From the NCBI GenBank assembly GCA_016764915.1, contig JAESQY010000083.1:1-61873 (forward strand): 61,873 nucleotides of DNA, in the 5' to 3' direction. Under the pieces are notes generated by a model, which saw only the letters and a program-made list of their open reading frames with translations, was not told the DNA's origin and did not search any database. Every line of letters starts with the position of its first letter. Positions within the stretch are counted from its first letter, which is position 1. The DNA is from Aliivibrio sp. (lineage in GTDB: Bacteria > Pseudomonadota > Gammaproteobacteria > Enterobacterales > Vibrionaceae). Both the position numbers and the translations under genes were made by a program. Shown here one piece after another: positions 1-9,638 of the stretch.

Positions 1-278
1 AAATACTGTCAATTATATTAGTTGCATATATTTATAAATAAACGTGATATTGATCCAACAATTCAACAGGCATGTATATATTAATATAAAATGAACTTAA
101 GCCATGCTAACTTCCCCATCATAAAATATAAAAACAACACCATTACTACTGATAGAAACATGAATTAAACACAAAATCCATTCTATTAATAGAATAAATA
201 ATAATTATAAAACTGTTGTTCTTTCACTGATTAAATCAGGATAGAGCAGTGTTAGTATGACATTAGGCTAGGTTATAC
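1..278. other. AT-rich non-coding region upstream of the T6SS cluster
   Basis: No convincing gene lies here. The stretch is strongly AT-rich and should hold the promoter for the T6SS operon. The only clear structure is a 16-bp perfect palindrome at 180-195 (ATTCTATTAATAGAAT), a possible operator. I could not pick out a clean sigma54 (-24/-12) or sigma70 promoter by eye. Confidence 0.5.
180..195. promoter_or_regulatory. 16-bp perfect palindrome upstream of tssA
   Basis: The sequence ATTCTATTAATAGAAT is its own reverse complement and sits about 85 bp before the first T6SS gene. This is a typical shape and position for a dimeric regulator site, but the protein is unknown and AT-rich palindromes also arise by chance. 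Confidence 0.3.
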
Positions 279-1832
279 ATGAAATTAGGCTATGAATTCC
301 TCACTTCTTTAAGCGAGAGTGCCCCTGTTGGCGTTGAATTAAAATACGATGATCGATTTGAAAATATAGAAAATGAAATAAATAATACTAATAATTTATT
401 TTCTAATAAATCAACAGATTGGACATTTGTGAACAATCAAACAGCCACCTTGCTTGAAAATCACTCTAAAGACTACCGTTTACTTAATTGGTACTCTAAA
501 TCTGCCTATAAACTGGACAGTTCCATTGATAACTTAATGGCGACAGTGTCTCTGCATCGTGAATTTATAACTGCGTTTGGTGAGTCTGGATATCCGCAAC
601 GCAAACGCGCTCAAATCAGTGTTTTATCTGACTTCATAAACTTTGCTGATAAAGCAATTTGCAGCCATATTGATTCAGCAAATCAAGAAACACTCGCCTC
701 AGTGCTGGAATGCATCACCTCATTGGATAAATGCTTAGAAGAGTCATACCAAGACAGTATTTCCAACTTGCTTCCTTTGATCAAAAAGGTAAAAACAGCG
801 CTCAAGCGTTTTGAATCATCAAAAAATGAAGAGACACGACAAAAAGAACTCAACAAAACTACCGTACTAGATAAAGCAAAATCCGTAGCAACTCATCTAT
901 TACACATTGACACAATCATTGATAATGATCGCGATGCCAACAAGGTATTCAGACAAATTCAAGACATGAGCAGAAACTTAACTGAGTATCGGCTGAATCA
1001 AGATACTGGTGATACTCGTGCGTATAAACTCAATCGTTCGTTAACTTGGCTCAATATTTCTCAAGCTCCAGAAGGCAACAGTGAGGGAGTCACCCCACTA
1101 AAACCCGTGCCTATAACAAAAATTCAACAATACCAAACACTCCTAAGCGAAAAAAAATACGCAGAGCTGTTAGTTCATATTGAAAATAGTTTAAGCAAAT
1201 CGCCATTTTGGCTAGATGGACACTACATTTCGTGGCAATGCTCAGACCATTTGAATAAAAATGAAGCAGCATCCATTCTCTGCCATGAGCTCTCTTTGTT
1301 GCTGCAACAATCTCCTGAATTACTAGAACTCTGTTTTGATGATGGAAGCCCATTTGCCAATAGTGACACTCAAAGTTGGATTGCCATTCACGCAACACTC
1401 AATTCAATGACTGAAAAAGACGTCATCGAAGAAAAGAGTGATTTTAGTTTAATCAATGAGTGGGAGTCTGAACTTGAAAAATCAAAGAACCTTCTTAAAA
1501 CCAATACATTATCGTCATCAATTCAACCGTTGATCTCGGGCTATAAACAAGCAAGTTCTGGGCGAGAGCGTTTTTTTTGGAAGTTCTCACAGATTAGATT
1601 GCTCATACAAGCCCGTAAATTTGACTTAGCCAGCACGATTCTCAATGAGCTTGATTCTCAATATAGCCGTAACGTTCTCAGTGCTTGGGATCCCGAGTTA
1701 CAAGAAAGATTATTAGAGCTCTGGCTATCGTGCCTCAAACAATTACCCAACAAAGATCAGGATCCAATTCTGAGCAAAACCCTACGTGAACGACTCTGCT
1801 GCTTAAATCCTGTTCGAGTCATTAACGATTAA
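279..1832 (+). CDS. tssA: Type VI secretion protein TssA (VasJ-type)
   Basis: The 517-residue protein is TssA, the cap/priming component that organises assembly of the T6SS baseplate and sheath in the cytoplasm. The N-terminus (about residues 5-60) has the ImpA-type signature, with SAPVGVELKYDDRFENIE resembling the G-x-D-L-R-Y-D-P-x-F motif of the family. The C-terminal third carries the VasJ-type helical domain, with SPFWLDGHY and a later SFDDG/PFA-like motif (LCFDDGSPFANSDT). It is the first gene of a tightly packed + strand operon, with tssB starting 17 bp downstream. The ribosome site before the start is weak (only AGG triplets nearby). The long middle region (residues 150-290) is charged and poorly conserved in appearance. 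Assignment to TssA is firm; the exact subclass is an inference. Confidence 0.9.
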   Translation: MKLGYEFLTSLSESAPVGVELKYDDRFENIENEINNTNNLFSNKSTDWTFVNNQTATLLENHSKDYRLLNWYSKSAYKLDSSIDNLMATVSLHREFITAFGESGYPQRKRAQISVLSDFINFADKAICSHIDSANQETLASVLECITSLDKCLEESYQDSISNLLPLIKKVKTALKRFESSKNEETRQKELNKTTVLDKAKSVATHLLHIDTIIDNDRDANKVFRQIQDMSRNLTEYRLNQDTGDTRAYKLNRSLTWLNISQAPEGNSEGVTPLKPVPITKIQQYQTLLSEKKYAELLVHIENSLSKSPFWLDGHYISWQCSDHLNKNEAASILCHELSLLLQQSPELLELCFDDGSPFANSDTQSWIAIHATLNSMTEKDVIEEKSDFSLINEWESELEKSKNLLKTNTLSSSIQPLISGYKQASSGRERFFWKFSQIRLLIQARKFDLASTILNELDSQYSRNVLSAWDPELQERLLELWLSCLKQLPNKDQDPILSKTLRERLCCLNPVRVIND

Positions 1833-1849
1833 TATTCCAAGGAGAAACC

Positions 1850-2344
1850 ATGTCTAAAGAAGGATCTGTTGCACCTAAAGAACGTATTAACGTTACGTTC
1901 AAACCAGCTACTGGCGGTGCAACTGAAGAGAAAGAATTACCACTAAAAGTGATGGTGCTAGGAGATTTCACCAATCAAGCTGATGAACGAAAACTGGAAG
2001 AGCGTCAGCCCATCAACATTGATAAAAACAACTTTAACGATGTCATTGAGAAACAAAGTTTGAACATCGAGTTTAACGTTGATAATCGCTTGCAAGAAGA
2101 TGGTAATGATGAAATTCCAGTCTCCCTTGACATTAAAAGTATGAAAGATTTCGAACCCGCGAGCATCGTTGAACAAGTTCCTGAGCTCAAAGGATTAATG
2201 GATCTTAGAGAGGCGCTAGTTTCTTTAAAAGGACCACTGGGAAATGTGCCATCTTTTCGCAAAGCAATTGAAGAAGCCTTGGTTAACGATGATGCTCGTG
2301 ACAAGTTACTTGCAGAGCTTGGCTTAAACGATAACAAGGAGTAA
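1850..2344 (+). CDS. tssB: T6SS contractile sheath small subunit TssB (VipA)
   Basis: This 164-residue protein matches the usual TssB/VipA length and layout. It begins with KEGSVAPKERINVTFKPATG, the N-terminal strand typical of the family, and continues through the LPLKVMVLGDFT motif near residue 35. TssB pairs with TssC to form the phage-tail-like sheath, whose contraction drives the Hcp tube and spike into a target cell; ClpV later disassembles it. The start is supported by AAGGAG 6-8 bases upstream of the ATG. The gap to tssC is only 4 bp, so the two subunits are probably translationally balanced. Confidence 0.96.
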   Translation: MSKEGSVAPKERINVTFKPATGGATEEKELPLKVMVLGDFTNQADERKLEERQPINIDKNNFNDVIEKQSLNIEFNVDNRLQEDGNDEIPVSLDIKSMKDFEPASIVEQVPELKGLMDLREALVSLKGPLGNVPSFRKAIEEALVNDDARDKLLAELGLNDNKE

Positions 2345-2348
2345 CACG

Positions 2349-3824
2349 ATGAGCGATTCAGCAACAGCAGCAGAAGTACAACAAGAGTCATCAGTAGGTC
2401 TGTTAGATCAAATTGTGTCTCAAACCAATATTCAGCCAAATGATGAAGCTTACGGTATCGCCAAACATGGTGTCAGTGCTTTCATTAAAGAGTTATTGAA
2501 ACCTCATAATCAATCAGAGCCAGTTAAAAAAGCACTGATTGATAGAATGATTACTGAAATAGACCAACGTTTAAGCCATCAAGTTGATGCCATCCTACAC
2601 AATGAAACATTTCAAAAGCTTGAATCATCATGGCGCGGACTTAAGATGCTAGTCGATCGTACTGATTTTCGTGAAAATACTAAAATTCTGCTGATCAACG
2701 TTTCTAAAGAGGATCTGCTTGAAGACTTTGAAGATGCGCCTGAAATAACCCAATCTGGTCTGTATAAGCACGTATATACTGCGGAATATGGTCAATTTGG
2801 TGGTGAACCTGTCGGCGCAATTATAGGCAATTATGACTTTGGCCCTACGGCTCCAGATATTAAAACACTGCAAGGTGTCGCTGCCATTGCTGCGATGTCA
2901 CATGCACCATTTATTTCTGCTGCTGGGCCTAAGTTCTTCGGTTTAGATAACTTTGAAGGTCTTCCTGATCTTAAAGATTTGAGCGATCACTTCGAAAGCC
3001 CGTTATACACAAAATGGCAGAGCTTCCGTGAACAAGAAGACTCACGTTTTGTCGGTTTGACTCTACCGCGCTTTCTTCTTCGTCAGCCATACGACCCTGA
3101 AGAAAACCCTGTTAAGACCTTTAACTATCAAGAAGATGTATCGCAAACACACGAACACTACCTATGGGGAAATACCGCTTTTGCGATGGCTTCTCGCATC
3201 ACTGATAGCTTTGCAAATTTCCGCTGGTGTCCAAACATAATCGGCCCTCAATCAGGCGGTGCGGTTAATGATTTACCGCTGCATAATTTTGAAAGCATGG
3301 GCGATATTGAAACTAAAATCCCAACGGAAGTATTGGTCTCAGATCGTCGTGAATACGAGTTAGCAGAAGAAGGATTTATCGCGCTTACTATGCGCAAAGG
3401 TTCTGATAATGCCGCGTTTATGTCTGCTAACTCAGTACAAAAAGCCAAAACTTTTGGTAACAGCGCTGAAGGTAAAAACGCCGAGCTTAACTATCGTTTA
3501 GGCACCCAGCTGCCATACCTTTTTATTGTGAGTCGTCTAGCACACTACATCAAGGTGCTTCAACGTGAGCAAATAGGCAGTTGGAAAGAGCGAACTGACC
3601 TTGAAACGGAGCTAAATACCTGGATTCGCCAGTACATCGCAGATCAAGAGAATCCACCAGCAGAAGTTCGCAGTCGTCGTCCATTACGTGCTGCAAAAAT
3701 CACGGTTGAAGATGTTGAAGGTAATCCAGGTTGGTATCGAGTTGGTTTATCCGTTCGTCCTCACTTTAAGTATATGGGCGCCGATTTCACCCTATCACTG
3801 GTAGGAAAACTGGATACAGAATAA
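2349..3824 (+). CDS. tssC: T6SS contractile sheath large subunit TssC (VipB)
   Basis: This 491-residue protein is TssC/VipB, the large sheath subunit that with TssB forms the helical contractile tail sheath in the cytoplasm. Family hallmarks are plain: LESSWRGLKMLVDRTDF near residue 95, the GAIIGNYDFGPTAPDIKTL region around 160, LPRFLLRQPY around 240, and a C-terminus ending in FKYMGADFTLSLVGKLD. The length fits the family. It follows tssB by 4 bp with a GGAG-type ribosome site inside the tssB 3' end. After it comes an 81-bp gap holding a hairpin, the largest break in the front half of the operon. Confidence 0.97.
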   Translation: MSDSATAAEVQQESSVGLLDQIVSQTNIQPNDEAYGIAKHGVSAFIKELLKPHNQSEPVKKALIDRMITEIDQRLSHQVDAILHNETFQKLESSWRGLKMLVDRTDFRENTKILLINVSKEDLLEDFEDAPEITQSGLYKHVYTAEYGQFGGEPVGAIIGNYDFGPTAPDIKTLQGVAAIAAMSHAPFISAAGPKFFGLDNFEGLPDLKDLSDHFESPLYTKWQSFREQEDSRFVGLTLPRFLLRQPYDPEENPVKTFNYQEDVSQTHEHYLWGNTAFAMASRITDSFANFRWCPNIIGPQSGGAVNDLPLHNFESMGDIETKIPTEVLVSDRREYELAEEGFIALTMRKGSDNAAFMSANSVQKAKTFGNSAEGKNAELNYRLGTQLPYLFIVSRLAHYIKVLQREQIGSWKERTDLETELNTWIRQYIADQENPPAEVRSRRPLRAAKITVEDVEGNPGWYRVGLSVRPHFKYMGADFTLSLVGKLDTE

Positions 3825-3834
3825 TCGAAATAGT

Positions 3835-3860
3835 GCTCCTAGTTATTTGTAGCTAGGGGC
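3835..3860 (+). promoter_or_regulatory. Hairpin between tssC and tssE
   Basis: GCTCCTAG (3835-3842) can pair with CTAGGGGC (3853-3860) around a 10-nt loop, with one G-U pair. No T-run follows, so it does not look like a normal intrinsic terminator. It may protect the sheath mRNA 3' end or mark a processing site that lets tssB/tssC accumulate above the baseplate genes. That role is an inference. Confidence 0.4.
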
Positions 3861-3905
3861 AACCGGACTGTGAATTTGGTCAGTATTAACAAACGGAAGT
3901 GATTT

Positions 3906-4304
3906 ATGCGCATTAGACTTTTTGAACGTCTTTCAGGTAACACGAATAACACCGACGAATTATCTGATTCAGAAAGAATGTCACTTTCGATTAAGAATCA
4001 TGTCATTCAGCTGTTAGAGACACACCAAGGATCCGCTCTGACGGTACCAGATTTGGGCCTGCCCGATATCAACGCTCTGCACTTAAGTCCTCATGATGCC
4101 ATTCATAATGTCAGACGTGAAGTTGAGCGTGTCGTTCGAACTTATGAGCCTAGAATGAGTAATACATCAGTACGTTACTTAGGCGACATCAACTGTCCAT
4201 TACACCTTTCGTTTAGCATCACTGGCGACATCATCGTTCATGGAAGACAGGAGAAGATAACCTTTAATACTGGTGTCAATAATCGTGGATACCGTGCAGC
4301 ATGA
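3906..4304 (+). CDS. tssE: T6SS baseplate protein TssE (gp25-like)
   Basis: This 132-residue protein belongs to the gp25/TssE family, a baseplate wedge component that nucleates sheath polymerisation. The N-terminus MRIRLFERLSG, the SIKNHVIQLLETHQGSALTVPDLGLPD stretch (L-N-T-R-x-G-S-like start of gp25) and the central EVERVVRTYEPRM motif, which matches the conserved I-x-x-Y-E-P-R-L of gp25, are all visible. The length is normal. The stop codon overlaps the tssF start (ATGA), so the two are translationally coupled. A GGAAG ribosome site lies just before the ATG. Confidence 0.94.
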   Translation: MRIRLFERLSGNTNNTDELSDSERMSLSIKNHVIQLLETHQGSALTVPDLGLPDINALHLSPHDAIHNVRREVERVVRTYEPRMSNTSVRYLGDINCPLHLSFSITGDIIVHGRQEKITFNTGVNNRGYRAA

Positions 4305-6052
4305 GTTTTAATGAGTATTACTTAAGTGAATTATCTGCACTCAGAGAGTTAGGTAAAGAGTTCGCTGATGAGAACCCTGCATTAGCGCCATTTCTCAGTC
4401 AACAAGGACAAGATCCTGATGTTGAACGTCTGTTCGAGGGCTTTGCTTTTTTGGTCGGTCGTTTAAGGCAACGTCTTGATGATGAGCTGCCAGAGCTTAC
4501 CCATTCATTGATGCGTCTGTTATGGCCAAACTACATTAGACCAATACCAGCGATCAGCACATTAGCTTTTATGCCAAAGCTTGAATTAACTCAAAAACAG
4601 ACCATAAAAGCCAATACCGAAGTAAAAAGCAAAGCAATTTCAGGGACCGCCTGTCTATTTAAAACCTGTTATGACACCGATATTTATCCGTTGTCTATTC
4701 ATTCAAGCAAATATGCTTCAACTGGAGATGGTGGTATTTATACCATTAAATTAGCACTTGAAAATGGTGCTCAACTTAGCGATATAAATCTCAATACCTT
4801 ACGACTTCATTTCCACGGAGATAAGGCAACTTGTCTCACTCTACTAATGGCAATGAAGGTGCGAACTACCAAACTTGAATACCGTCTCATTAATAGTGAT
4901 GGCGAACGATTAAATCTCACCACTTTGCCTCTCAATACAATTAAAGAGGTGGGTTTTGAAGAGGGACAAGCTCTACTGGAATACCCACTGAATACCTTTA
5001 TGGGTTATCGCCATTTACAAGAGTTTTTCTGTTATCCAGACAAGTACCAATACATTGATTTAGTTGATTTACCACTATGGCCGTCTGAATCAACGAAACA
5101 GTGCAGCCACATTGAATTCAGTTTTAAATTTGAGCAGCTCTCAACGACTCAATTTCACCCTGATAGAGCCAAAGTCGCGCTATTTTGCACACCAATTATC
5201 AATTTATTTGACACCGATGCTGCGCCTATTTTACTCAACCACACTAAAACACACTACAAGTTATCCCATGCGACATTAACCGACGATAAAAGCCTTGTGG
5301 TTGGAGTAAACAGTGTGGTTGGCTGGCAGCCAGGGAAGCATGGGAAAATTAAATTTCATGACTTCGAATCCTTTGAACATGATGCCAATAATAACGATGG
5401 GCAATTCTTTAGCATCAAACAATCACCGAACATTGTTACTCGGCAGTTTGATACCTACTTATCGTTTAACTTGGATCACGCTAACCATCGCTCAACCACA
5501 GTTTCAGTGTCGATCAAAGCCTGTAATGGTTTATTACCGCGTAAGTTATCCATTGGGGACATCTGTGAAAGTACGGATTCATCGCCGGAGTTTGCCACAT
5601 TTAAAAACATAGCGATGGCAACGCACTCCTACGCACCACCCATAGAAAAAGATGGATTGTGGTCCCTCATATCCAATATGTCACTCAACTATATATCGTT
5701 AACCAAACCTGAAGCACTGAAAAAACTGTTAGTGGCTTATGATTTTCCCGGCTCACAAAATGACACTAAGGCGAAACAGACCAAAAGGCTGCTTGGTGGT
5801 ATTAAAGATATCTCAGCTCAACCTATCGATCTGCTGTTGCGGGGCCTACCGGTTAGAGGAATGAATACCCAACTCACTCTCGAATCTAAGCACTTTTTAT
5901 GTGAAGGAGAACTCTATCTATTTTCGTCTGTATTGAATGAATTTTTTTCGCTCTACACCAGCGTAAATGCATTCAATATGTTATCAGTTCAAAGCTCTGA
6001 AGGAGGCAAGTACTCATGGTCACCACGAGTCGGTCAGCAACCTGTGATTTGA
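4301..6052 (+). CDS. tssF: T6SS baseplate protein TssF (VasA/ImpG)
   Basis: This 583-residue protein is TssF, the large baseplate wedge subunit that joins TssG, TssE and TssK. It opens with MSFNEYYLSELSALRELG, followed by FADENPALAPFL and DPDVERLFEGFAFL, the strongest family signature. Further matches include LTHSLMRLLWPNYIRPIPA near residue 67 and LLLRGLPVRGMNTQL towards the end. It overlaps tssE by 4 bp and tssG by 37 bp, consistent with fixed stoichiometry in one baseplate sub-complex. The length fits the family. Confidence 0.96.
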   Translation: MSFNEYYLSELSALRELGKEFADENPALAPFLSQQGQDPDVERLFEGFAFLVGRLRQRLDDELPELTHSLMRLLWPNYIRPIPAISTLAFMPKLELTQKQTIKANTEVKSKAISGTACLFKTCYDTDIYPLSIHSSKYASTGDGGIYTIKLALENGAQLSDINLNTLRLHFHGDKATCLTLLMAMKVRTTKLEYRLINSDGERLNLTTLPLNTIKEVGFEEGQALLEYPLNTFMGYRHLQEFFCYPDKYQYIDLVDLPLWPSESTKQCSHIEFSFKFEQLSTTQFHPDRAKVALFCTPIINLFDTDAAPILLNHTKTHYKLSHATLTDDKSLVVGVNSVVGWQPGKHGKIKFHDFESFEHDANNNDGQFFSIKQSPNIVTRQFDTYLSFNLDHANHRSTTVSVSIKACNGLLPRKLSIGDICESTDSSPEFATFKNIAMATHSYAPPIEKDGLWSLISNMSLNYISLTKPEALKKLLVAYDFPGSQNDTKAKQTKRLLGGIKDISAQPIDLLLRGLPVRGMNTQLTLESKHFLCEGELYLFSSVLNEFFSLYTSVNAFNMLSVQSSEGGKYSWSPRVGQQPVI

Positions 6053-7023
6053 TACTGGTTAATAAAGAGATCCGTCGTTTTTCGCTAATTCAAGCTGTTG
6101 ATCAAATTTGCGATCTTTTAACTGAAAAGATGCCCGATCTGTCAAAAGACGAGGCTTATGAACGCGTGCAATTTGTAGCAAACCCGTCACAAGGATTTGC
6201 AGCTAGTGATGTTGAGTGTGCAGAACTGGTGAATGACCAATTAGGACAACCTAGAGTCATCATCACGCTCAACTTACTTGCTCTGTTTGGCGCATCTTCG
6301 CCAATGCCGAGTTATTACGGTGATTATGTCTCCAATAGTGATAATAAAAACATCCAAAACTTTCTGGATATTTTTCACCACCGTATTCATAGGCTTATAA
6401 AAATCGTATGGCAAAAATATCGCTATAGCGCATCATTTCGCGCGGGAGCTACAGATGCTTTCTCTGCACAAGCGTTCGCACTACTCGGATTAAGAGATAA
6501 AGAGTTGCGAGATAATAAACACATTGATTGGGCAAGATTGCTCCCTTATCTAGGGTTACTCAGTCAGCGAGTCCGATCAGCTTCTGCCATAGAAGCGGTA
6601 CTGAGATACTATTTTCAATTACCTAATATCGATATTGAGCAGTGCACATTACGCTATAGCCTCATTCATCCAACGCAACAAAATCAACTGGGTGAAATAA
6701 ACAGTGCACTGGGTATTGATACTGTTATTGGCACTTCAGTAGAAGATCGCGCCAATAAATTTCGCATCCACATTCGTCAACTCAATTGGCAGCAGTTTCA
6801 TCGTTTCTTGGCAGGTGAACCAGATTGGGAAGCACTTCATCAGCTGGTCCCTTTTGTGGTTAGAGACCCATTAGATTATGACATTCAACTTCATCTTAAA
6901 GAGAACGAACCCCGTCCATTAAGGATAGACAACGATAATGATTGTCGGCTTGGTTGGACGAGTTGGCTAGGTTCAAAACCAAACGAGAGAAGTATTACAC
7001 TTTCAAGGAAAACAATATGCTAA
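6016..7023 (+). CDS. tssG: T6SS baseplate protein TssG (VasB/ImpH)
   Basis: This 335-residue protein is TssG, which forms the TssF2G1 baseplate wedge. Signatures include RRFSLIQAVDQICDLL near the start (the family's F-x-F-F-Q-A-V-R-L-L motif), LNLLALFGASSPMPSYYGDY near residue 90 (the N-L-x-G-L-x-G-x-x-G-x-L-P-x-x-Y motif) and IFHHRIHRLIKIVWQKYR. The start at 6016 overlaps the tssF end by 37 bp but is backed by a strong GGAGG 9 bp upstream. Its stop overlaps the clpV start codon region, keeping translation coupled. Confidence 0.95.
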   Translation: MVTTSRSATCDLILVNKEIRRFSLIQAVDQICDLLTEKMPDLSKDEAYERVQFVANPSQGFAASDVECAELVNDQLGQPRVIITLNLLALFGASSPMPSYYGDYVSNSDNKNIQNFLDIFHHRIHRLIKIVWQKYRYSASFRAGATDAFSAQAFALLGLRDKELRDNKHIDWARLLPYLGLLSQRVRSASAIEAVLRYYFQLPNIDIEQCTLRYSLIHPTQQNQLGEINSALGIDTVIGTSVEDRANKFRIHIRQLNWQQFHRFLAGEPDWEALHQLVPFVVRDPLDYDIQLHLKENEPRPLRIDNDNDCRLGWTSWLGSKPNERSITLSRKTIC

Positions 7024-9638
7024 ATGTTGAACTACAAAAATTGATCAAAGCACTGGACAAAGAGTCACATCTTGCCCTTGAGCAAGCAGCGCAACTGTGT
7101 GTTTCTCGTGGTGGTCATGAAGTTTTATGTGAAGACTTTATTTTAGCCATCTTAAATAATGAACAGAGTTTTTGGAACAAAGCTTGTGTGCAGTTTGAGA
7201 TCAACCGTGAAGCGTTAATACAAACTCTACAACACTCTCGTAAAGTGTCTAACAATGAGAGCACTCACCCTGTGTTATCACCCGCTTTAATTGAGTGGTT
7301 ACAAGAGTCATATCTACACTCAACCCTTGAATTAAACCTACACGAAATCTTATCTGCGGGCATGCTCTTAACCCTACTAAATAATCCGGGCAAATATGGT
7401 CATACGCCCTATTACGTATTACTCAGTAATATTCCTTGTGACAAACTCAAACAGCAAGTTGCTGGTTTGATCGAGGTATCTCAACAACCTAATGAGAGTG
7501 AAAACAACCTCAATGAGATGTTAGAGGCCTACACAACGAACTACACACAGTTGGCTCGTGATAACAAAATTGACCCCGTGTTGTGTCGTGATCATGAAAT
7601 ACGTCAAATGATTGATATTTTGGCCCGGCGACGTAAAAATAACCCCATGATTGTGGGTGAAGCAGGTGTTGGGAAAACAGCATTAGTCGAAGGGTTAGCC
7701 TTAAAAATTGTTGCCAATGAAGTACCCGACATTCTTGAGAACGTGACGCTACTCTCGTTAGACCTCGGGTTACTACAAGCAGGAGCAAGCATCAAAGGGG
7801 AGTTTGAGCGCCGACTAAATGGTGTAATTGAAGCGGTAAAACAGAGTCTTGATCCTATCGTTATTTTCATCGATGAAGCGCATACGCTTATTGGCGCGGG
7901 TGGTCAAGCTGGCAGTAACGATGCGGCTAATTTATTAAAACCAGCTCTGGCGCGTGGAGAACTTCGAACCATCGGAGCCACAACTTGGTCTGAATATAAG
8001 AAGTACATTGAAAAAGATCCCGCTCTAGCTCGTCGTTTCCAACCCATTAAAGTTGACGAACCGAGCGTTGAACAGGCAGTAACCATACTCCGCGGTTTGG
8101 CCGGTCGCTATGAAGAGAGTCACGGTGTATATATTCGTGATGATGCGATCATTGCCGCTGCTGAGCTGTCCGCCCGCTATTTGACGGGACGACAGCTGCC
8201 CGATAAAGCCATTGATCTGCTTGATACAGCGTGCGCCCGAGTTAAGATTAATTTACGCGCAAAGCCAGAACTTTTAGAAAACTTAGAACATAACATTGCC
8301 ATTACTGAAAGAGAATTAACATCACGTCAGCGCGATCTAGATGCGGGTCTAAAGTGCGACGAAAAAGAGACTCAATCTTTGACAATCAAATTACTCGATT
8401 TCCAATTTAATCAAAAAATAATCGAACAGCAGTGGTTGGTCCAAAAAGAGATAGCGCAAGCCCTTTTAAATACTCGACAAGCAATCACTACCTGCGAATC
8501 AGCCGACAAAGCCCAACTCATCACTGAACAAGCTGATTTAGCTCAACAGCTGGCCGTACTCAAAGAGGAACATGACCTGGTTAATTACGAGGTATGCCCA
8601 TCGTTAGTTGGTGAAGTGATTGCACACTGGACTGGCATCCCTTTGGGTACATTGATGAAAGCCAGAACGGATCAAGTACTCTCTATTCGTGACAAGCTAA
8701 AAGAGCAAATCAAAGGTCAAGATGATGCTGTGATTGCGTTAGAGCGCGCAGTGCAAGCCTCTGCGGCAGGCTTAAACAACCCCAATGCCCCAACGGGCGT
8801 GTTTCTTTTTGTTGGCCCAAGTGGTGTAGGTAAAACTCAAACAGCACAAGCCATTGCCGATATTATGTACGGCGGCGATCGATTTTTAACCACCATTAAT
8901 ATGTCGGAGTTCCAAGAAAAGCACACCGTTTCTCGACTTATTGGCTCACCTCCGGGTTATGTGGGTTATGGCGAAGGCGGCGTATTAACCGAAGCTGTGC
9001 GTCAACGACCTTATTCTGTCATCCTCCTGGATGAAGTCGAAAAAGCCGATCCAGAAGTGATGAATCTGTTCTACCAAATTTTTGATAAAGGCGTGGCAAA
9101 TGATGGCGAAGGACGGGAGATCAACTTCCGTCAAACATTGATCATCATGACCTCCAATTTAGGCTCAGATATCATTGAAAAGCTCTGCAGTAAACCTGCT
9201 CTAAAAGATGATGACGAGCAGATTGCATTTTCCAGACCGGATCACGATAGCCTTAATGAGGCCATTCGCCCGACCCTAAATAAATACTTTAAACCCGCTC
9301 TTGTCGGTCGAATGCACATTGTGCCTTTCTATCCACTTGAACAAGACACCATGCTTGAATTAGCCGAAATCCGCATGAACCAGCTGGTCAAGCAGATGGC
9401 AAAACAGAATATTGCGTTTAGCTATAGCCAAAAGGTTTTACAGCAAATTTCAAGCGGCTGTACTTTGACTGAGATGGGAGCAAGGAACATCGATACCATC
9501 ATAAATGGACAGATTAAACCCACCCTTTCTTCACAAATTCTCAGCGCTATGTCGACAGATTCCCCTCTAGTGGGTATCCACCTTGGCCAAAATGAACAGG
9601 GTCAGTTTTATTGCGAGTTTGAGAGGCAAGAAGAATGA
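7017..9638 (+). CDS. tssH: T6SS sheath-recycling AAA+ ATPase TssH (ClpV)
   Basis: ClpV is the Hsp100-type hexameric ATPase that pulls apart contracted TssB/TssC sheaths so subunits can be reused. Both ATPase modules are complete: Walker [14 protein letters not shown] and Walker [13 protein letters not shown] in D1, then [13 protein letters not shown] and [12 protein letters not shown] in D2, separated by a coiled-coil middle domain. The N-domain (about residues 1-160) is ClpV-like. An open frame extends 25 codons further upstream, but I chose the ATG at 7017 because AAGGA lies just before it and the protein then starts [17 protein letters not shown] as family members do. The result is 873 residues, the usual size. 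It overlaps tssG by 7 bp and vasH by 4 bp. Confidence 0.96.
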   Translation: MLNVELQKLIKALDKESHLALEQAAQLCVSRGGHEVLCEDFILAILNNEQSFWNKACVQFEINREALIQTLQHSRKVSNNESTHPVLSPALIEWLQESYLHSTLELNLHEILSAGMLLTLLNNPGKYGHTPYYVLLSNIPCDKLKQQVAGLIEVSQQPNESENNLNEMLEAYTTNYTQLARDNKIDPVLCRDHEIRQMIDILARRRKNNPMIVGEAGVGKTALVEGLALKIVANEVPDILENVTLLSLDLGLLQAGASIKGEFERRLNGVIEAVKQSLDPIVIFIDEAHTLIGAGGQAGSNDAANLLKPALARGELRTIGATTWSEYKKYIEKDPALARRFQPIKVDEPSVEQAVTILRGLAGRYEESHGVYIRDDAIIAAAELSARYLTGRQLPDKAIDLLDTACARVKINLRAKPELLENLEHNIAITERELTSRQRDLDAGLKCDEKETQSLTIKLLDFQFNQKIIEQQWLVQKEIAQALLNTRQAITTCESADKAQLITEQADLAQQLAVLKEEHDLVNYEVCPSLVGEVIAHWTGIPLGTLMKARTDQVLSIRDKLKEQIKGQDDAVIALERAVQASAAGLNNPNAPTGVFLFVGPSGVGKTQTAQAIADIMYGGDRFLTTINMSEFQEKHTVSRLIGSPPGYVGYGEGGVLTEAVRQRPYSVILLDEVEKADPEVMNLFYQIFDKGVANDGEGREINFRQTLIIMTSNLGSDIIEKLCSKPALKDDDEQIAFSRPDHDSLNEAIRPTLNKYFKPALVGRMHIVPFYPLEQDTMLELAEIRMNQLVKQMAKQNIAFSYSQKVLQQISSGCTLTEMGARNIDTIINGQIKPTLSSQILSAMSTDSPLVGIHLGQNEQGQFYCEFERQEE

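Noticed and set aside
2005-2439. 144-codon open frame on the - strand opposite tssB/tssC
   Set aside because: Lies fully across well-supported sheath genes, serine/leucine-rich antisense composition, no ribosome site.
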